In this document: positions 12,201-24,506 of the stretch, piece by piece | How positions within the stretch are numbered: position 1 is the first letter of the stretch | Layout of the letters: every line of letters starts with the position of its first letter | Assembly (NCBI GenBank): GCA_013368445.1 | Contig: JAACJO010000002.1 | Coordinates: 1,240,001-1,304,000 of the forward strand | From: Leucocoprinus leucothites | Lineage: Eukaryota; Basidiomycota; Agaricomycetes; Agaricales; Agaricaceae | Reading direction: 5' to 3' | DNA: 64,000 nucleotides | Notes under the pieces: generated by a model | Databases searched by the model: none | Told to the model about the DNA's origin: nothing | Seen by the model: only the letters and a program-made list of their open reading frames with translations | Position numbers and translations under genes: made by a program

Positions 12201-13142
12201 AAGCGCATGAGTACGTTCAACGCCTGCCTCTCTTCAGAATGCGACTTGATGCGCTCCTAGCTATCTTTGAAGGGTTGGCAGGGTCAGGTGGTGATATTGA
12301 CGCTGTACGTGTTCATTCTTCGTGCCTTCAATGCTTAGTTTTAATTTACTGGACACCAGATTTTTGAAATTGAGGAGGAATTTGATAGTGCCCTCGATAC
12401 AAACGACTCCAACGGACCCATAGAGATTCAACCTGGACTCAGCATACGCCGCCGTTCGTCAGGCTCGATGTCCGTAGCAAAACGACCAATGAGATCCGGA
12501 ACCCATCGTTCTGGCTCTCCGACATCCACTCAGCGCACCGTTCCTCGGCTTCGTGTTGACTCTTTACTTTCCAACAAGCCGCCTCAAGGATTCTTAAGTC
12601 CCCTCGCACAGATCTACCCTTCCCTCGTAGATCAGATCCCTGAAGAACAAGGGGACTGGGATGATGCTTCTGCGAATGGTAGTGCTGCTACTGGCGCCAC
12701 TGGTTCGAGAGCGATGAGCGGCGTTTCTAACACCCCGCACACGAGGAGACGGTTAATGTCGATGCAACAACAACATCCTAATACACATGCTTCTTTAGCT
12801 GTTCCTTCAGTTCGACGCGTTGGACATGCGGAAACGCCTACTAGTGCTATTCCTGCAGGACGTTCGACGGGGGATACATCGCCGGCTCCTGCCATTCAAG
12901 TACAGAGGTCGTCTGGTTCGGACACTGGAGAGAAGTTGCCGACGTGTATGAGTCCGGAGCAGCTGGTGGATGTTGGCGATGAGCCGCCGAAGGCTTCTGC
13001 TCTCGAGGATACAATAGAGGAAGCGGAGGAAGCGGGTGCTGATCCCGCGATTACTGTGGATGTTGGGAGGCGGTTGAATGATATTGAGAAACGTCAGGAG
13101 AGGATAGAGGGTTTGCTTGAGCAGATTGTATCCAAGCTATAA
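9285..13142 (+). CDS. TRP/Yvc1-like cation channel
   Basis: This looks like a fungal TRP-type (Yvc1-like) channel; in yeast Yvc1 releases Ca2+ from the vacuole. About 25 exons are needed. Several are tiny: 9485-9499 (15 nt), 9588-9597 (10 nt), 11325-11336 (12 nt) and an 11-nt exon near 11648. Joining them restores conserved stretches such as CIDTPLTFEALTAPELTYS, MSIVFCLLLNRVYFLRDED and FYDPHKAPLLDHYRLKVP. At least six hydrophobic segments follow, including FLLLFVLFAITIEF, FMILMLIAAFCFIGFLYALW and HFHSVFGPILMVTYACLS. The post-pore helix reads TVLVSILSNTFARINEDAA, then VKADSLFSYQPPVNVLAL. The cytoplasmic tail (from about 12362) is acidic, then Ser/Arg-rich, and ends in a short coiled coil. The stop is TAA at 13140-13142. 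Ion selectivity and membrane are inferred from the family only. Confidence 0.85.
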
Positions 13143-13440
13143 CACGCGGACGCGCATGAGGGTCATGCATTTGTGATCTACCCGCGTTTCTTCTTTCTCT
13201 TCTATTTTTCCGGCATAGTTTTATTACACATATTTGTTTACTCCTCGTAATGCATATAGAATTTAAGTGGCTGAGTATTTACTCAAAATGGCGCAAAATT
13301 TCAGTAAAAACGAGTAATCATCATCATATATTGAGAGATATATCAGCTAATACAAAATGAGCGAAAGTCGCACAAGTACATCAGGGGGTATCGTAAATAT
13401 GGAGCAGTCCTTCGAAGGCTCCAATTCAGCTAAACAGCTT

Positions 13441-16400
13441 TCAAGCATCATACTGAATAGTAAGAGATGTCGGCCAAGGCGAGATGAAGTAGTCACGATC
13501 AAGATAAGCATAGTGATACTGCGGGTGGCTTCGCTCGGTGAACCTCTTCAGCTTACCAGACGTGCCAGGAGCACGCCTGACGTTTTTGTAGGCATAGATG
13601 GCACGAAGAACCTCAGCGGTTATCTTGATGGTGAGAGTTTCACCGAGGTACTTGAGAGAGCCATCGCCAAAGACGGCAGAAGAGGAAGAACGAGCGGGAT
13701 CAAGTGAGGTGGCTTGGGCAAAGACCTTCTCATTTTGGTTGGCGGCACCAATGTTGGCAAAGACGCGGTCACCCTTCTTAAGGGAGCGACCACTGAAAGT
13801 CTGATCTTTGGTAGAGGTGCGGAAGAATCCTTGGAATGGAGGATCAAGGCCTAAGTTGATGGAAGAATGACAAGTTTAGCCTTGACTCGTTAAGGGAGAA
13901 CGGATACTTACGAAGGCCTTCGTACACATAGCCGGCAAACGCAGAGGCATCATCACTGGTAGCAAGTTTCTTGAGGGTGTCATCTTCAGATGTGCCAAGA
14001 TAGAGGTTGATGATGTTCGTCAGCATCAGCGAGAGGTTGACAGAGGAGACCATGACAGCCAAGACGCTGTTTGCGAGCTCATCAGTGGAGTGACCAATCT
14101 CGTATAGCCTCGTGACGATTTCATGATGCTCTGCACTGCGCTTGTTCTTGTGGAAGAGTGAAGAGACGGTGCCAACAAGGCCAGCAATGGAGAGCTGGAA
14201 GGGTGATTAGTTCAGGGGTTAATAGAGTGGGAGAGGAAAACGTACTCGGTTGCTAACACCGAGGTAAGTCTTGATATGGCCCAACAGGGTTTGGATGTTC
14301 TTCTCAACCCTATATTGAGTGACACGGATTTTGGATGGCTCAATGTCCAAGAAGATGAAGCTGTCAAAGACGTGTTATATACCGGCTATAGCAAGGACTA
14401 GGATTCAACTCACGAGTAGATGTCGCTCAAGATATCGAACAACTCCTGGGGAGCGTAAGTGCCTCCGGGATTCTCTTTTGTCTTGAGCTGAATACCAGCC
14501 TAGAAAATTCCATCGATAAGTGTACATGAGCCTTGAGCTTATGAGCCACGTACAAGATCTGTAGCAGCCCAGTAGACAGGAACGGTGCGAACGACATGCT
14601 TGATGAGATCAATACCAAACGACTTGCCACCAACCAAGGTAAAGGAGTGCTCGGCCATCAATTTCTGGGTGGTTTCATAGAAGTAGCGACCAATGCTTTC
14701 CACCAACTTGGGGGAACCATTGAGAGCGGTGATAACCCCCTTCTGGATCTGCTCATTCTCAATGGGATAGAAACTTTGGGTAAAAATGAGTACAAATCTC
14801 GATTTTCGGGTTATGATTTCACTTACCCAGCCGTTTTCTTCATAATACGAGAAGCGCGCTCGGCATAAGGAGTCTCAAAGTCAGTCTCGGACTTGAGAAT
14901 TTGCACGACATCATTGTAGTCAGTGAAGTCGTATGTTTGCGGTTGAATTTGAGGCCTGTTGAGATCGTACTGCTTCAAAACACCGAGCTTATCCAGGTTT
15001 CCTTGCATAACATCAGGGGTGATGAATGGGAAAAAGGTATAGACGCTGTTCTCAGAATAGTGGTTGGGAAGAGTACGGAGCAAGAGTCTGGCCATCTGAC
15101 TACCAAATCCGAAACCCTTGGGGTCACGCTGGCAGTCAGCGAATCCCCAGGCTGTGAGGTTGTAAGGAGTGAAATCATGAGTGAAGAAACGATCTCCGCG
15201 AGTCAAGGCAATGGCATCAGCCAAGATTGCACGACTGACGGTGTATCCTAAATGCAACTGTGAGTTCATGATTCAACATTACTCCCTTGAGGACAACCAC
15301 ATACCAGGGCAGAGACCAGCACCATCAACGAGAGGTTTGGCTTCTTCGGCTTGTAAACCGACGTAAAGCTCGAGGTTGTTAATATCACCATACAACTTCT
15401 CAGCGGCATCAGCAACCTCAGGGTTCGAATTCCACTCGAGGAAAGTAGAGAAAGCTGAAGAATATTATTGAATGCTATGCCCTGATGAGGTGAAACAAAT
15501 GTGCAACTTACTCTTGAGACCGAGGAACTTCCTGAACTCGTTCAATGAGCAAACACCCCATTTACGACTTTGTTCGAGACCCATAATTTCATGCAGACGC
15601 ATGAAACCTGGGACTCCACGAGCGCCAAAGGCTGCAGCAGGTTCGGCGGTACTGTATTTTTGAAAGTCAACATCCAATATGGGACAAATTTTCTTGGATA
15701 TACTGACGCGTTGTGAAGGGCATTGGCGAGATCCTCATCTCGGAACTTCCCATCAGCCTGACGTTTGAAGTTTCCGAAAGTCCACGTCGTGTGATCGGGC
15801 TGGGAGCTCAACATTTTCCGAGCGGCGGCTTTGAAATCATTCGGATCGAGGCTGTCGGGGTCAACGTCTCCGAAAATTTGACGGAAGGCTCCCCTTATCC
15901 ATTCCTCGTCTTTTTGACTGGTAGTCGAGTGCCAACGGTAGAGGCAGTTGAACTACACTCCAGTTAGGTAAACGTGAAACAGATACAAATATGATAGATT
16001 TACCTCGCAGCTAACAACGTTACCCTTGCCACGCTCGAAGAGTGAATGATCCTCCATACGAATTTCCTTGCACAAATTCAATAAAATTGTTTACACCTGG
16101 CGACAGGGGTACTTACATCGAATGGAGTTAGTGTCCAACTGCTGCCGTCACGAACGAGGCCAAGAATACTAGAGAAGTAGTCTCCAAAAACAACTGTAGC
16201 CATCATTTAGCGGCATTCCAACACGAATAAATAAAGTGATGCTCACCAAAACCAAACCAGCCACAGTTGACTAATCGTGCAGTCTGGAAGATTTCCTCGT
16301 CCTGATGGGCACGCTTGTCTGGTGTTAAAGTGGATGGATCCTTGTATACACCCCTTTCATTAATTTCAAATAGACGCTTCGCGATGTGCTAATCAAGTGA

Positions 16401-17795
16401 CAGCCGAAATGATCAGGATCAGGATCATATACTAACACGATATTAACGTGCGAAGTAAAAGAATACGTACGTTATGGTTCCGGTTGAATAGAACAAGGAT
16501 AGCACACACGGCAGGAGGAAGAAAGAGGAGGCGGTCCTCGCCAAACGTGTCTGGGTGCAAGTACCCAAGACCATTATAGGCACGAACTTTCTCCTGAACT
16601 TCCGCGTTGTGGCCATAGAGCGGAGCCAGGTCAACATATGACGAGGTTTCGTTGATGTTGGGATCACGATGCGACGTCCGGAAGACACTACAAATCAATT
16701 CCGCTGTTAGACAAATGGAGTAAGAAGTTTCGGTGAGAATATCAAACCTGTGGATGACAAGAGTAGCGAACGCGAACATCATAGAAGATAGACCTGCAGG
16801 ATGCTTTCTGAACTAAAATAACCACGTAAGTTCAATTTACATTTAGCTTCGAAGCTTGAAAAACCAAGGACTACCAACCTCATCACGTCGTAATAGGCTA
16901 AATAAATATTAGTTACTCCAAAAACACCAAGACGAGGTAGCTGGGACGCACGTATCAAAGACTAAACCAGGGTCCGGGAGTTGATCAACAGGAAGGGGAT
17001 GTGTCTGCTGGACTGATCGAGAATAAGGAAGCCCAGCCTATTGATAGGTCAGTGAAAACCAACAACTGCAAACATGGAGGTACTGCACCTTGCCCATGTC
17101 TGGAAGGTCGGGGTTGTTCCAAGAACCATCAGCTGTACGCCAAGCGTACCTGTCACCGAGGCTTGTAGAGGCCGGATGCGACAAGTCATTGTAAACTGAC
17201 ATGGATAAGCCTCTATGAGTTGATTCATCAGCTGGCCTAGAACTTACGAAGTTCGACAATCTTATTCTTAGCTATGGTCGCAAGGCGGCCTTCCTTCATG
17301 TTGGAGACAAAGGATAGAGCATGTTCGAGCTACCAGGTCATTGTCACTAATGGTGCACATGATAAAATCCGAGGATGGTCACTCACGAAGAGCTTCCTGT
17401 CATCAATGGCGTCGGAGTGCCTGACGAGGTCCATGATAGCAGACTAGGAGCCGAATCAGGTGTGTGATAAACATTAGGAGCGACTTATCCACATACCAGA
17501 GCGCCGGGTTCGGTGATGAGCCCTCGCTTCATCTGTGATATCCAATAAGTTCCAACCCCAGCACCTCCAAAGATGAATGCTTGCCTGGTCCTTCAAATTG
17601 CCAAGTGACTTTGGCAACGGCGGGGCCTGGGACGTGGACGCATTCCCCGTTTCGGCACCATCAACCTGCCCATTGGCCTGTGGAACCTGCAACCAGCGAA
17701 CATATGTTAGCATTAGCAGGAGCAAAGGGCACTATACATACACCACTGGCGGTACTAGGTTGGCGACGGAAGAAACCAGAGAGTCTGTTGGACAT
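13441..17795 (-). CDS. Psi-producing fatty-acid oxygenase (linoleate dioxygenase-P450-like fusion)
   Basis: Ppo enzymes oxygenate linoleic/oleic acid to psi-factor oxylipins that tune sexual and asexual development. The start is ATG at 17795 (MSNRLSGFFRRQ); many ~55-nt introns interrupt the gene, one with a GC donor (17584-17533). The heme dioxygenase half shows VYNDLSHPA, WRTADGSWNNPDLPDMGKA, VFRTSHRDPNINETSSYVDL, APLYGHN and the catalytic LYRWHS motif near 15930 (Tyr radical and proximal His). YTVSRAILADAIALTRGDRF and THDFTPYNLTAWGF follow. The C-terminal P450-like half runs from about 14820 to the TGA at 13441. Where the heme-thiolate cysteine is expected it reads FGDGSLKYLGE, with no Cys, so hydroperoxide isomerase activity is doubtful. 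The product is probably a hydroperoxide, as proposed for PpoC-type enzymes. Confidence 0.9.
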
Positions 17796-18320
17796 GATTA
17801 GGGTACTCTACAAGGTGAAGAGCGGCAAGAAGCCTGGGCGTCTCGATGGTGCACGCTTTTATAGCTTGGGTATCCATCGGCATCCGAGCTAGAGCTCGCC
17901 GTCCTGGATCATACGCCCCTAAACTCTTTGACAGAGTGAATGTATAAATCCAACTGACGTGATGCAATCTCCACAAATGGAAGGTCGTGTAACTCGAGGC
18001 GAATAAGGACTAGTCGCTGGGAAAAACTACCGATCGACCTGGTCATAATTCTATTATTTCTTCGCACCAAGCCCAAAAGGATTAGCTTACTCGCTTCCGT
18101 TTCCCATTGGGAATGTTCTCGGAAGATTGGGTAGCCGGATATTTTTGACTTTTGATGACACAGCTGACAGACAGAACGGGTGTAGGAATGATGCTCACAA
18201 GCCCGTAAAATAACGGCAGCTCTCCAGAAATCTTTTCATTTTCCAAACGGTGGGGCAATGTCGAACTGACTTCATCACAAGGCACAAATTCGGTACCACC
18301 AACACCACTGTGGTGTAGTA
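17796..18320. other. Promoter region of the Psi oxygenase
   Basis: No coding exon is supported. The stretch separates the start of the minus-strand oxygenase from the 3' end of the minus-strand epsilon-COP gene and should contain the oxygenase promoter. Confidence 0.4.
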
Positions 18321-19418
18321 CTATGCGGCACCGGCTAGCGGAGGTACAGTAAATTTGGAAACTGCCTGATCAAAGATATCGGCCTTCTGGGAAACGTCCT
18401 GGACGAGGGGATGGTCTGGGTGCTTGCTCGATATTTGACTATTTGAGAATTGCCGAATCAATGCACTGGCTGGGACAAGACTGCAGTATCCTTACCTCCA
18501 TAACTCTTCTGCTTCGGATCTTTTCGAACCTCCTAACCCAACAGCAACTACGAACGCGGCCAAGGTTTCTGCGTCATCTTTTTGCTGCTCCAGCGACTCC
18601 TCCAAGTCAGACTTTGCTTCCTGGAATTCATTGCGGAGTATTCTTGTGACGCCACGAGCGGTCAGGATATGAGGGGAAGACAGGGAGGGATTGGCAAGTT
18701 GCTCGGTATAAAATGAGCTAGGGTTGTGGTATCCGTCTCGCCCAGTTGCTAAACCGATGGTAGATTCGATTAATTGCAGAAGCAAGTCATCTTCCGCCCA
18801 TCGCTTCGAACGTTCAAACTGCTTCTTAGCTAGGTCAGGTCGATTAATTGCAACATATATCTGAACGATAACGGCAACGCTGAAGAGGTTCAGTTTGCTA
18901 TTAACCACAGAGGCGGACATCACGACTACTCACGCTTCCAAGTCTTCTGTGTCCGTTCCCAAAGTTTCTAGCGCTTCTTCTATTTCCCCAGCTCGTGCGA
19001 AGGCTGTTCCTGCAAGGACTTTGACCAGTGCCTTATCCCTCTCATCGTCGTCAAAATCGTCGCCTTCAATCTCAACAGACAAATCTCTTAGTTCCTCGAG
19101 CGCTGATTCCTTTGCAGCAGAATCGGATGCTCCAACGTATCGGGCAAGAGACGACGCAGCTTTTGTGGAGACGTTCTCAGGGGCACTTTTGAGTAGCTGT
19201 AAAGCTGTCTCAGGTTGGTTGAGAGCGATCAGCGCGCGGGCCTTGTAAAGTAATGTGCGCGAGTAGTCAGGGGAATTGGGATCCGGAAGAGCAAGGTCGG
19301 CTAATGACTTATATGCGCCTGATAAACGTAGTAAGATTTGTGTTATTATGGATGCTTAACATGAAATCACACCGAGAAAAAACTGCTGCTTGACGTGGTA
19401 GAGCTCTGAAGAGTCCAT
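18321..19418 (-). CDS. SEC28: Coatomer subunit epsilon
   Basis: Epsilon-COP stabilises alpha-COP in the COPI coat that carries cargo from Golgi to ER. The start is ATG at 19418 (MDSSELYHVKQQFFLGAYKS), with the first intron after FFL(G). The alpha-solenoid (TPR-like) body is read through YSRTLLYKARALIALNQPE, AGTAFARAGEIEEALETLG, AVIVQIYVAINRPDLAKKQF and ARGVTRILRNEFQEAKSDLEE. After two further introns it ends in HPDHPLVQDVSQKADIFDQAV, the conserved C-terminal helix. The stop is TAG at 18323-18321. Length (~300 residues) is normal for the family. Its start lies 275 bp from the divergent F-box gene at 19694. Confidence 0.92.
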
Positions 19419-19693
19419 ATCGTCGGTAATCCTTGGTCCTCAAACGCTGAGCACTCAGACAGAACTTAGCCACGACGGTATAGATCATGTCTGATTATAA
19501 ATCAGCATCACATGACTGGCCTCCAGCTCATTAGCTTTAGAGTCGCGACCATCAGCGTCGCGCATTGACCTTGTTGTTATCTGCAGCGCCCCTTGGGTTT
19601 TGTACGGGGCAACGCGGTGCTTCAACGTGCTTCATCTTGATTACTTCAACGTCATCGCAACGCTTTCTTGCTGCTTTATATATATCCGTAAAC

Positions 19694-21716
19694 ATGAATT
19701 TCAACCCAGCGAGTACGGCAGGACTAGCTGGCCTATATCCTGAAAGAATCCACCTCGCCTGCCTCATGAAATGTATGACCTCATTCCCCCCTTGCTATGC
19801 TGCTCTGACCACCCTCCCCTGCCATTCTAGCCGAGAAACCATATGAAATTCCTTTCGACGGTGATGAATTTACACGCGCCGCTCGCGAAACAATCGATTG
19901 CGACATCAACAAACTTCAGGAGAAGATTTATTCGTTGAGAAGGGACAGGAATAAGTTATCTTCCACTTCTCTCTTGCCTCCCGAAGTCCTTTCAAAAATC
20001 TTTATCTTCATTCGCGATGGCGTCCTCTCGGATACTTACCATCGCGGTCAACTTCAATGGATTCGTGCCATTGCACATGTCTGCCACCATTGGAGAGAGG
20101 TATCCCTTGACTGTCCCACCTTGTGGTCTGTTCTTGTCTTTACCCGTCCTGATATGGCACAGGAGATGATGAGCCGCTCCAAAATGGCAGCGCTCACCAT
20201 TAGATCAGTGACCGGTTCATGGACCCCGAGATTGTTGGAACAGCTTGAAAATGCTATGGCGCAGGTGTCCCGTATTCGAGTTCTCCATCTCGTGCTCGCT
20301 GCACACCCAGACAGGCTCACGAACATCTTTACTTCCCTCTCGCAGCCAGCCCTACTACTCGAGAAAGTGACCCTATGCGACACCAGCTATCCACCCTATC
20401 ATAACCAGAAAGGCCTGCCTGATAATACCTTCTCCGACGCTCCTCGCCTGCAGAACATAGACATAGACTGTCTCAAGTTCACTTGGCAAGCCTCAATCTT
20501 CAAGCACCCAACTGTAACAACTCTCCGGCTGAAAAATGCCCGTGTCTACCCTGACGAAGCTTCCACCTTTGGTCAGATGATGGATGCTTTCGCTAATATG
20601 CCCAACCTTCGAACCCTAGACTTGACTTCTGTCATCCCTGCACATACCACCGCCAGCGGTAACGAGGGTATAGTGCAGCTCAATTTCCTTGAAAACCTCT
20701 CTATTGATGCCAGGGCCCCCGAATGCATCCTGTTTTTGCGCTCTCTCCGATATCCTCCCCACACAAAAATATCTCTCTCTTCCTCTTCAAGCAATTTTGA
20801 AGAATGGTCGCCCCTCATTTCGCTGATTGGCCAGGCCATGCGGGGAACTCAGGACACCCAAACTAGATCCCCCCGACCTCCTCACCCCATCACAGAAGCC
20901 AAAATTCACCAAAATTACGCCACCTCAGTAACCGTCGCGCTCTTCGACAAGCCTATGCGTACTCCCAGATCTCTTTCACACTCCCTTGTAACCCTCCAGC
21001 TACATGGACCGGGTGACCATGTCGCTCTTTCAGCACAAGATCGCCTTTTGAAGGATATATTTAATTCTTTTGACTTCTCCGCCCTTGAGAATCTGGAGTT
21101 GTGCTGGTCCCCCGGCTTCCATCAGCCCACAACCTTACGGGAATCCATCGGGAATTTATCGAATCTCAAGCATATCAGGATATCAGGGTGTTTGTCATCG
21201 CTTTGCCACGCCATAAAAGAAAGCCTAGAAGGACGAGAGGCCCCTCCTCCCGTGGAGCTACCTCAAGGACGAACTCGTTCATCCGCTCGGCGCCGAAGGC
21301 TCCTCCAGTACACCTTCCCATCGATCACCGTTTTTCCTTCCCTCCAGACCCTTTCCATTGATGAGACCGATCTTAGGGAGAGCCAGGCTCCAGGTATTGT
21401 GGATGCACTGATTGATATGCTGATGCAGCGATCGGACATGAATGCGCCCATTGAAAAGCTCTTTTTCGAAAATTGCCGCGGTGTCAGGAGTTCGTATCAG
21501 AGGAGACGACTGGCAGAGGTTGTTGTCGACCTTGAGATTGACCAGGAAGTTATCGATGTCACCGATCCGGTTGATGAAGACGATGTTGACGACGAAGAAT
21601 CGGAGTATTCGGAGGACGACTATGACGATGAGGATCAGTATTCCGACGACTATTATGACGATGGTTTTGATTATGATATTGATGATGCCTTTGGATGGTT
21701 CGGCTTCTATCACTAA
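19694..21716 (+). CDS. F-box domain protein with acidic tail
   Basis: Two exons (19694-19772, 19831-21716) give 654 residues from an ATG at 19694. A short coiled segment (ETIDCDINKLQEKIYSLRRD) precedes the F-box LLPPEVLSKIFIFIRDGV and AHVCHHWREVSLDCPTLWSVL. A long leucine-rich body follows (LEKVTLCDTSY, NLRTLDLTSVIP, LENLELCWSPGF, SLQTLSIDETDL). The last ~50 residues are almost purely Asp/Glu/Tyr/Ser (EDDYDDEDQYSDDYYDDGF), an unusual acidic tail. It is followed head-to-tail by a paralogue at 22025 with the same F-box spacing. A role as an SCF substrate adaptor is inferred from the F-box only. Confidence 0.85.
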
Positions 21717-22024
21717 CTTATAGCTTACTGTGTCTGATAGTAATGTACGGTATAAAGGCATTAATTTTGATTCTGAATGACTGAGCCTTTCAATCTGAAC
21801 TTCAGCAGAACTGCGTGATGTAAAAGTATCATTAACACGGCACGAGGAACTGGAAACCTTGGGTTCCTGGCTTTCAAAGTCGTAGCTTTAACAATGACGA
21901 ATGGCGGACGAAACGGGCCCTCCCCCACGGATCATCCGCATCAATGATCCAGGTGTCGTCCCACGATGTTCTTCGTGTAAGTACTTCCTCTCGACGTTCG
22001 ACATCACCAGAATCAATACATCGA
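21717..22024. other. Spacer between two tandem F-box genes
   Basis: About 308 bp containing the 3' end of the first gene and the promoter of the second. A short open stretch at 21896-21960 could be an additional 5' exon of the downstream gene, but no ATG-initiated frame joins cleanly. Confidence 0.35.
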
Positions 22025-23882
22025 ATGGCTGTGCGTCCCAGCTTCGATGAATCAGACGATTCGATAGATGATTCAGACCAACGTAAGTAAATTCAACAAT
22101 ATCATGTAGCACTGGATAACACCTCGTGTCCTCATAGAAAAACCTGCAGAGAACCCGATTGGCGAGACGCAGCAGCTTCGTGAAACGCGAAACGAGCTGG
22201 CGCCTATTTCCAGACTTCCTCATGAGCTGCTAGCTCAAGTATTCGTATACCTGCGAAAGATGTACCCTGTCAGTTTTGAGAGGAGCACCGACTCCTCATA
22301 CTGGCTTCATATAACAAGGGTATGTAGACGATGGAGAACAACTGCCTTTGATTGTCCAAACCTCTGGGCATTTATTTCCCTTGAGGAGTCCTTGCTGAGC
22401 GTTCGTATAGCTAAAGAAATGCTCAAACGTTCTAAAATGGCACCTCTGACAGTAACGGGACATTTGTACAACCACAATCTTCACTTACTCGAAAATATTA
22501 CGAAGGAGGACTTCCATCGCATTCAAGTACTCGATATCTACTGTGACCGACCGCGTGTGGAAGATTTCCGTCGCTCTTTCCTCGTACACCTATCATCCCC
22601 TTCTCTTCGACTCGAATCGCTTCGTTTGGGCTTGGGACGCGGATTATATAGTGCTGACCATGGAGACAAGTTCCAAGTCTCACTGCCTGGCGAAATTATC
22701 TCGAAGGCACCGTGCCTACGAGAGGTGGACTTGACGGCCATTGGCATCCAGTGGGAATCCTTATCGCTTTGCACTCATCTTTGTTCCCTCAAACTCGACG
22801 ATATATACCCTCGTCCTACCTTGTTCCAGGTCCTTGACGTACTGAGAGCAGCACCCCTCCTTCGGGTCATCTCACTTGCCCATTCGTTACCTGATCAGAG
22901 GGTGTATTCCGATGATCGTTCGGCGATCCGGTTGGATCACTTGCAGAGTTTAACCTTGGAAGGTCACCTGCATGATTGTGCGCTGCTACTTTCTCGTATC
23001 CAACATCCATCTGCAACACGACTGAAGTGTCACTTCAGAACAAAGGGGGGAGCTGCAATCAAGCTGAATCACATTAAAGATGTTATAGCCTCCATTGCCG
23101 ATAGGCTTCGAAACACATCCTCCCAGCCTCAATCGCCAAACTCTTTGATCACTATCCAATCTGCTCGCCTCGGTGACTCTTCGGGTCGGGGAATGGACAT
23201 ATACCTCTTCGATCAGCCGTTACGGCTCAGCCAAAAGCCCTCGCCTTTCCTTACCCACCTTAGAGATGCTGCTGCTGTGGTGATCTCGTTCGACAGTTCA
23301 TTTCCATGGACGTCCTGCGCCCATGCCACCACATGTCTCTTCACGACCTTTGATCTCTCGCGTTTGTACTCGCTAGACATCTGCTGTGGTTCCTACAAGC
23401 TCCCGCCAGCAGAAATTCTCTGCACCACTTTTGGTTCACTTCCACATCTCGAAGAGATCAAACTCCATGAACACCTACGCGGCGCTTTGAAGGATGCACT
23501 CCTCCGTGATCCACGAACACCGTCGGCTGCAGGCATACCGCCTGTCCGTTTATCTCCTCCGGCAACAGCGTACTTTCCAGCGCTCAAAATATTCGTCTTC
23601 GAGAACGGGGATTTTGGAAATAGGAAGAATGATGAGACCATGAATAATCTTGAGAAGATATTTGAGTTCAGGAACAAGCGCAATCTACCGATTAAGCGAC
23701 TAGTCCTCAACAATAATAGGTGCCTCCGTGACTGGCGCTTGCGGCAATTTTTGGACTATGTTGTTTCCGTAGAGGTCGACGGTGAAATTGTGGAGGAGTC
23801 TGAGCTCGGATGGGATACTGAGGAAGAAACAGTGTATTCGGATCCTATGACGGACGAATCGTACCTTTCTTCAGATTCCTAA
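22025..23882 (+). CDS. F-box domain protein, tandem paralogue
   Basis: Two exons (22025-22082, 22138-23882) give 600 residues. The N-terminus is acidic (FDESDDSIDDSDQ). The F-box reads SRLPHELLAQVFVYLRKMYP and ITRVCRRWRTTAFDCPNLW, matching the upstream neighbour's CHHWREVSLDCPTLW. The body is leucine-rich (LRLESLRLGLGRG, LCSLKLDDIYP, LYSLDICCGSY) and resembles the neighbour along its length. Shared motifs include FDQPLR near 23200, where the neighbour has FDKPMR. It ends in a Glu/Asp-rich tail (EESELGWDTEEE), shorter than the neighbour's. The pair is most simply a tandem duplication followed by divergence. Confidence 0.85.
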
Positions 23883-24506
23883 TGTCTTACCCTTGCTGGG
23901 ATGGATCGCCTCTTTAATCCAATTTTCGATGAGATTTGACCATGGTCCTCTGGAGACCCTTGGGCTCCACTTGAGAAGACTTTGAATCGGTGAACATGGC
24001 TTAGTTACGGACGAGAGCTAGGAGACCGTATGAAACCGGGAACCAGAAACAACCAATTCTCCCTGCCATCCAAAGGCGGAGAATACTCTTCTTATCACAG
24101 TGACTGATATTCATTCTATGAAAAAAAGAGCTTAACTAAGAACTCCGAAGGGTTACTGAGCCAACTTTTATCTTCAATTCACCAACTGATTAGCCCGTTC
24201 AAACGCAAAGTTTAGCACGGACGATGGAATAAAAGAGATATGTAGTAAAGACATCCTCGAACAACAGTCCTGTTCATATGGGTTTGTTCAAATGCTACGC
24301 AGAAGACGCCACGGCTGCAGCAAATTTCAACAGCCGGCAGCGAAGGCACGTCTAGGAATACGCCACTTGAAGTTGGCCGGAGTTTTTGGTACAAGTATTA
24401 TGAGATAAAACGTCACTGGAGGTCCATCATGTATACCGTACACATATTAGCATAACACTGAGATGCATTCAGAAGAAACAAGAAACCCGATACCCCTCAT
24501 TACCAC
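23883..24506. other. Convergent intergenic region
   Basis: Lies between the 3' ends of the plus-strand F-box gene and the minus-strand F-box-like gene at 24507. No exon or recognised repeat is seen; presumably overlapping 3' regions and terminators. Confidence 0.4.

Noticed and set aside
15419..15433. tRNA-like B-box string (GGGTTCGAATTCC)
   Set aside because: It lies inside a coding exon of the Psi oxygenase and no cloverleaf or A-box partner is present.
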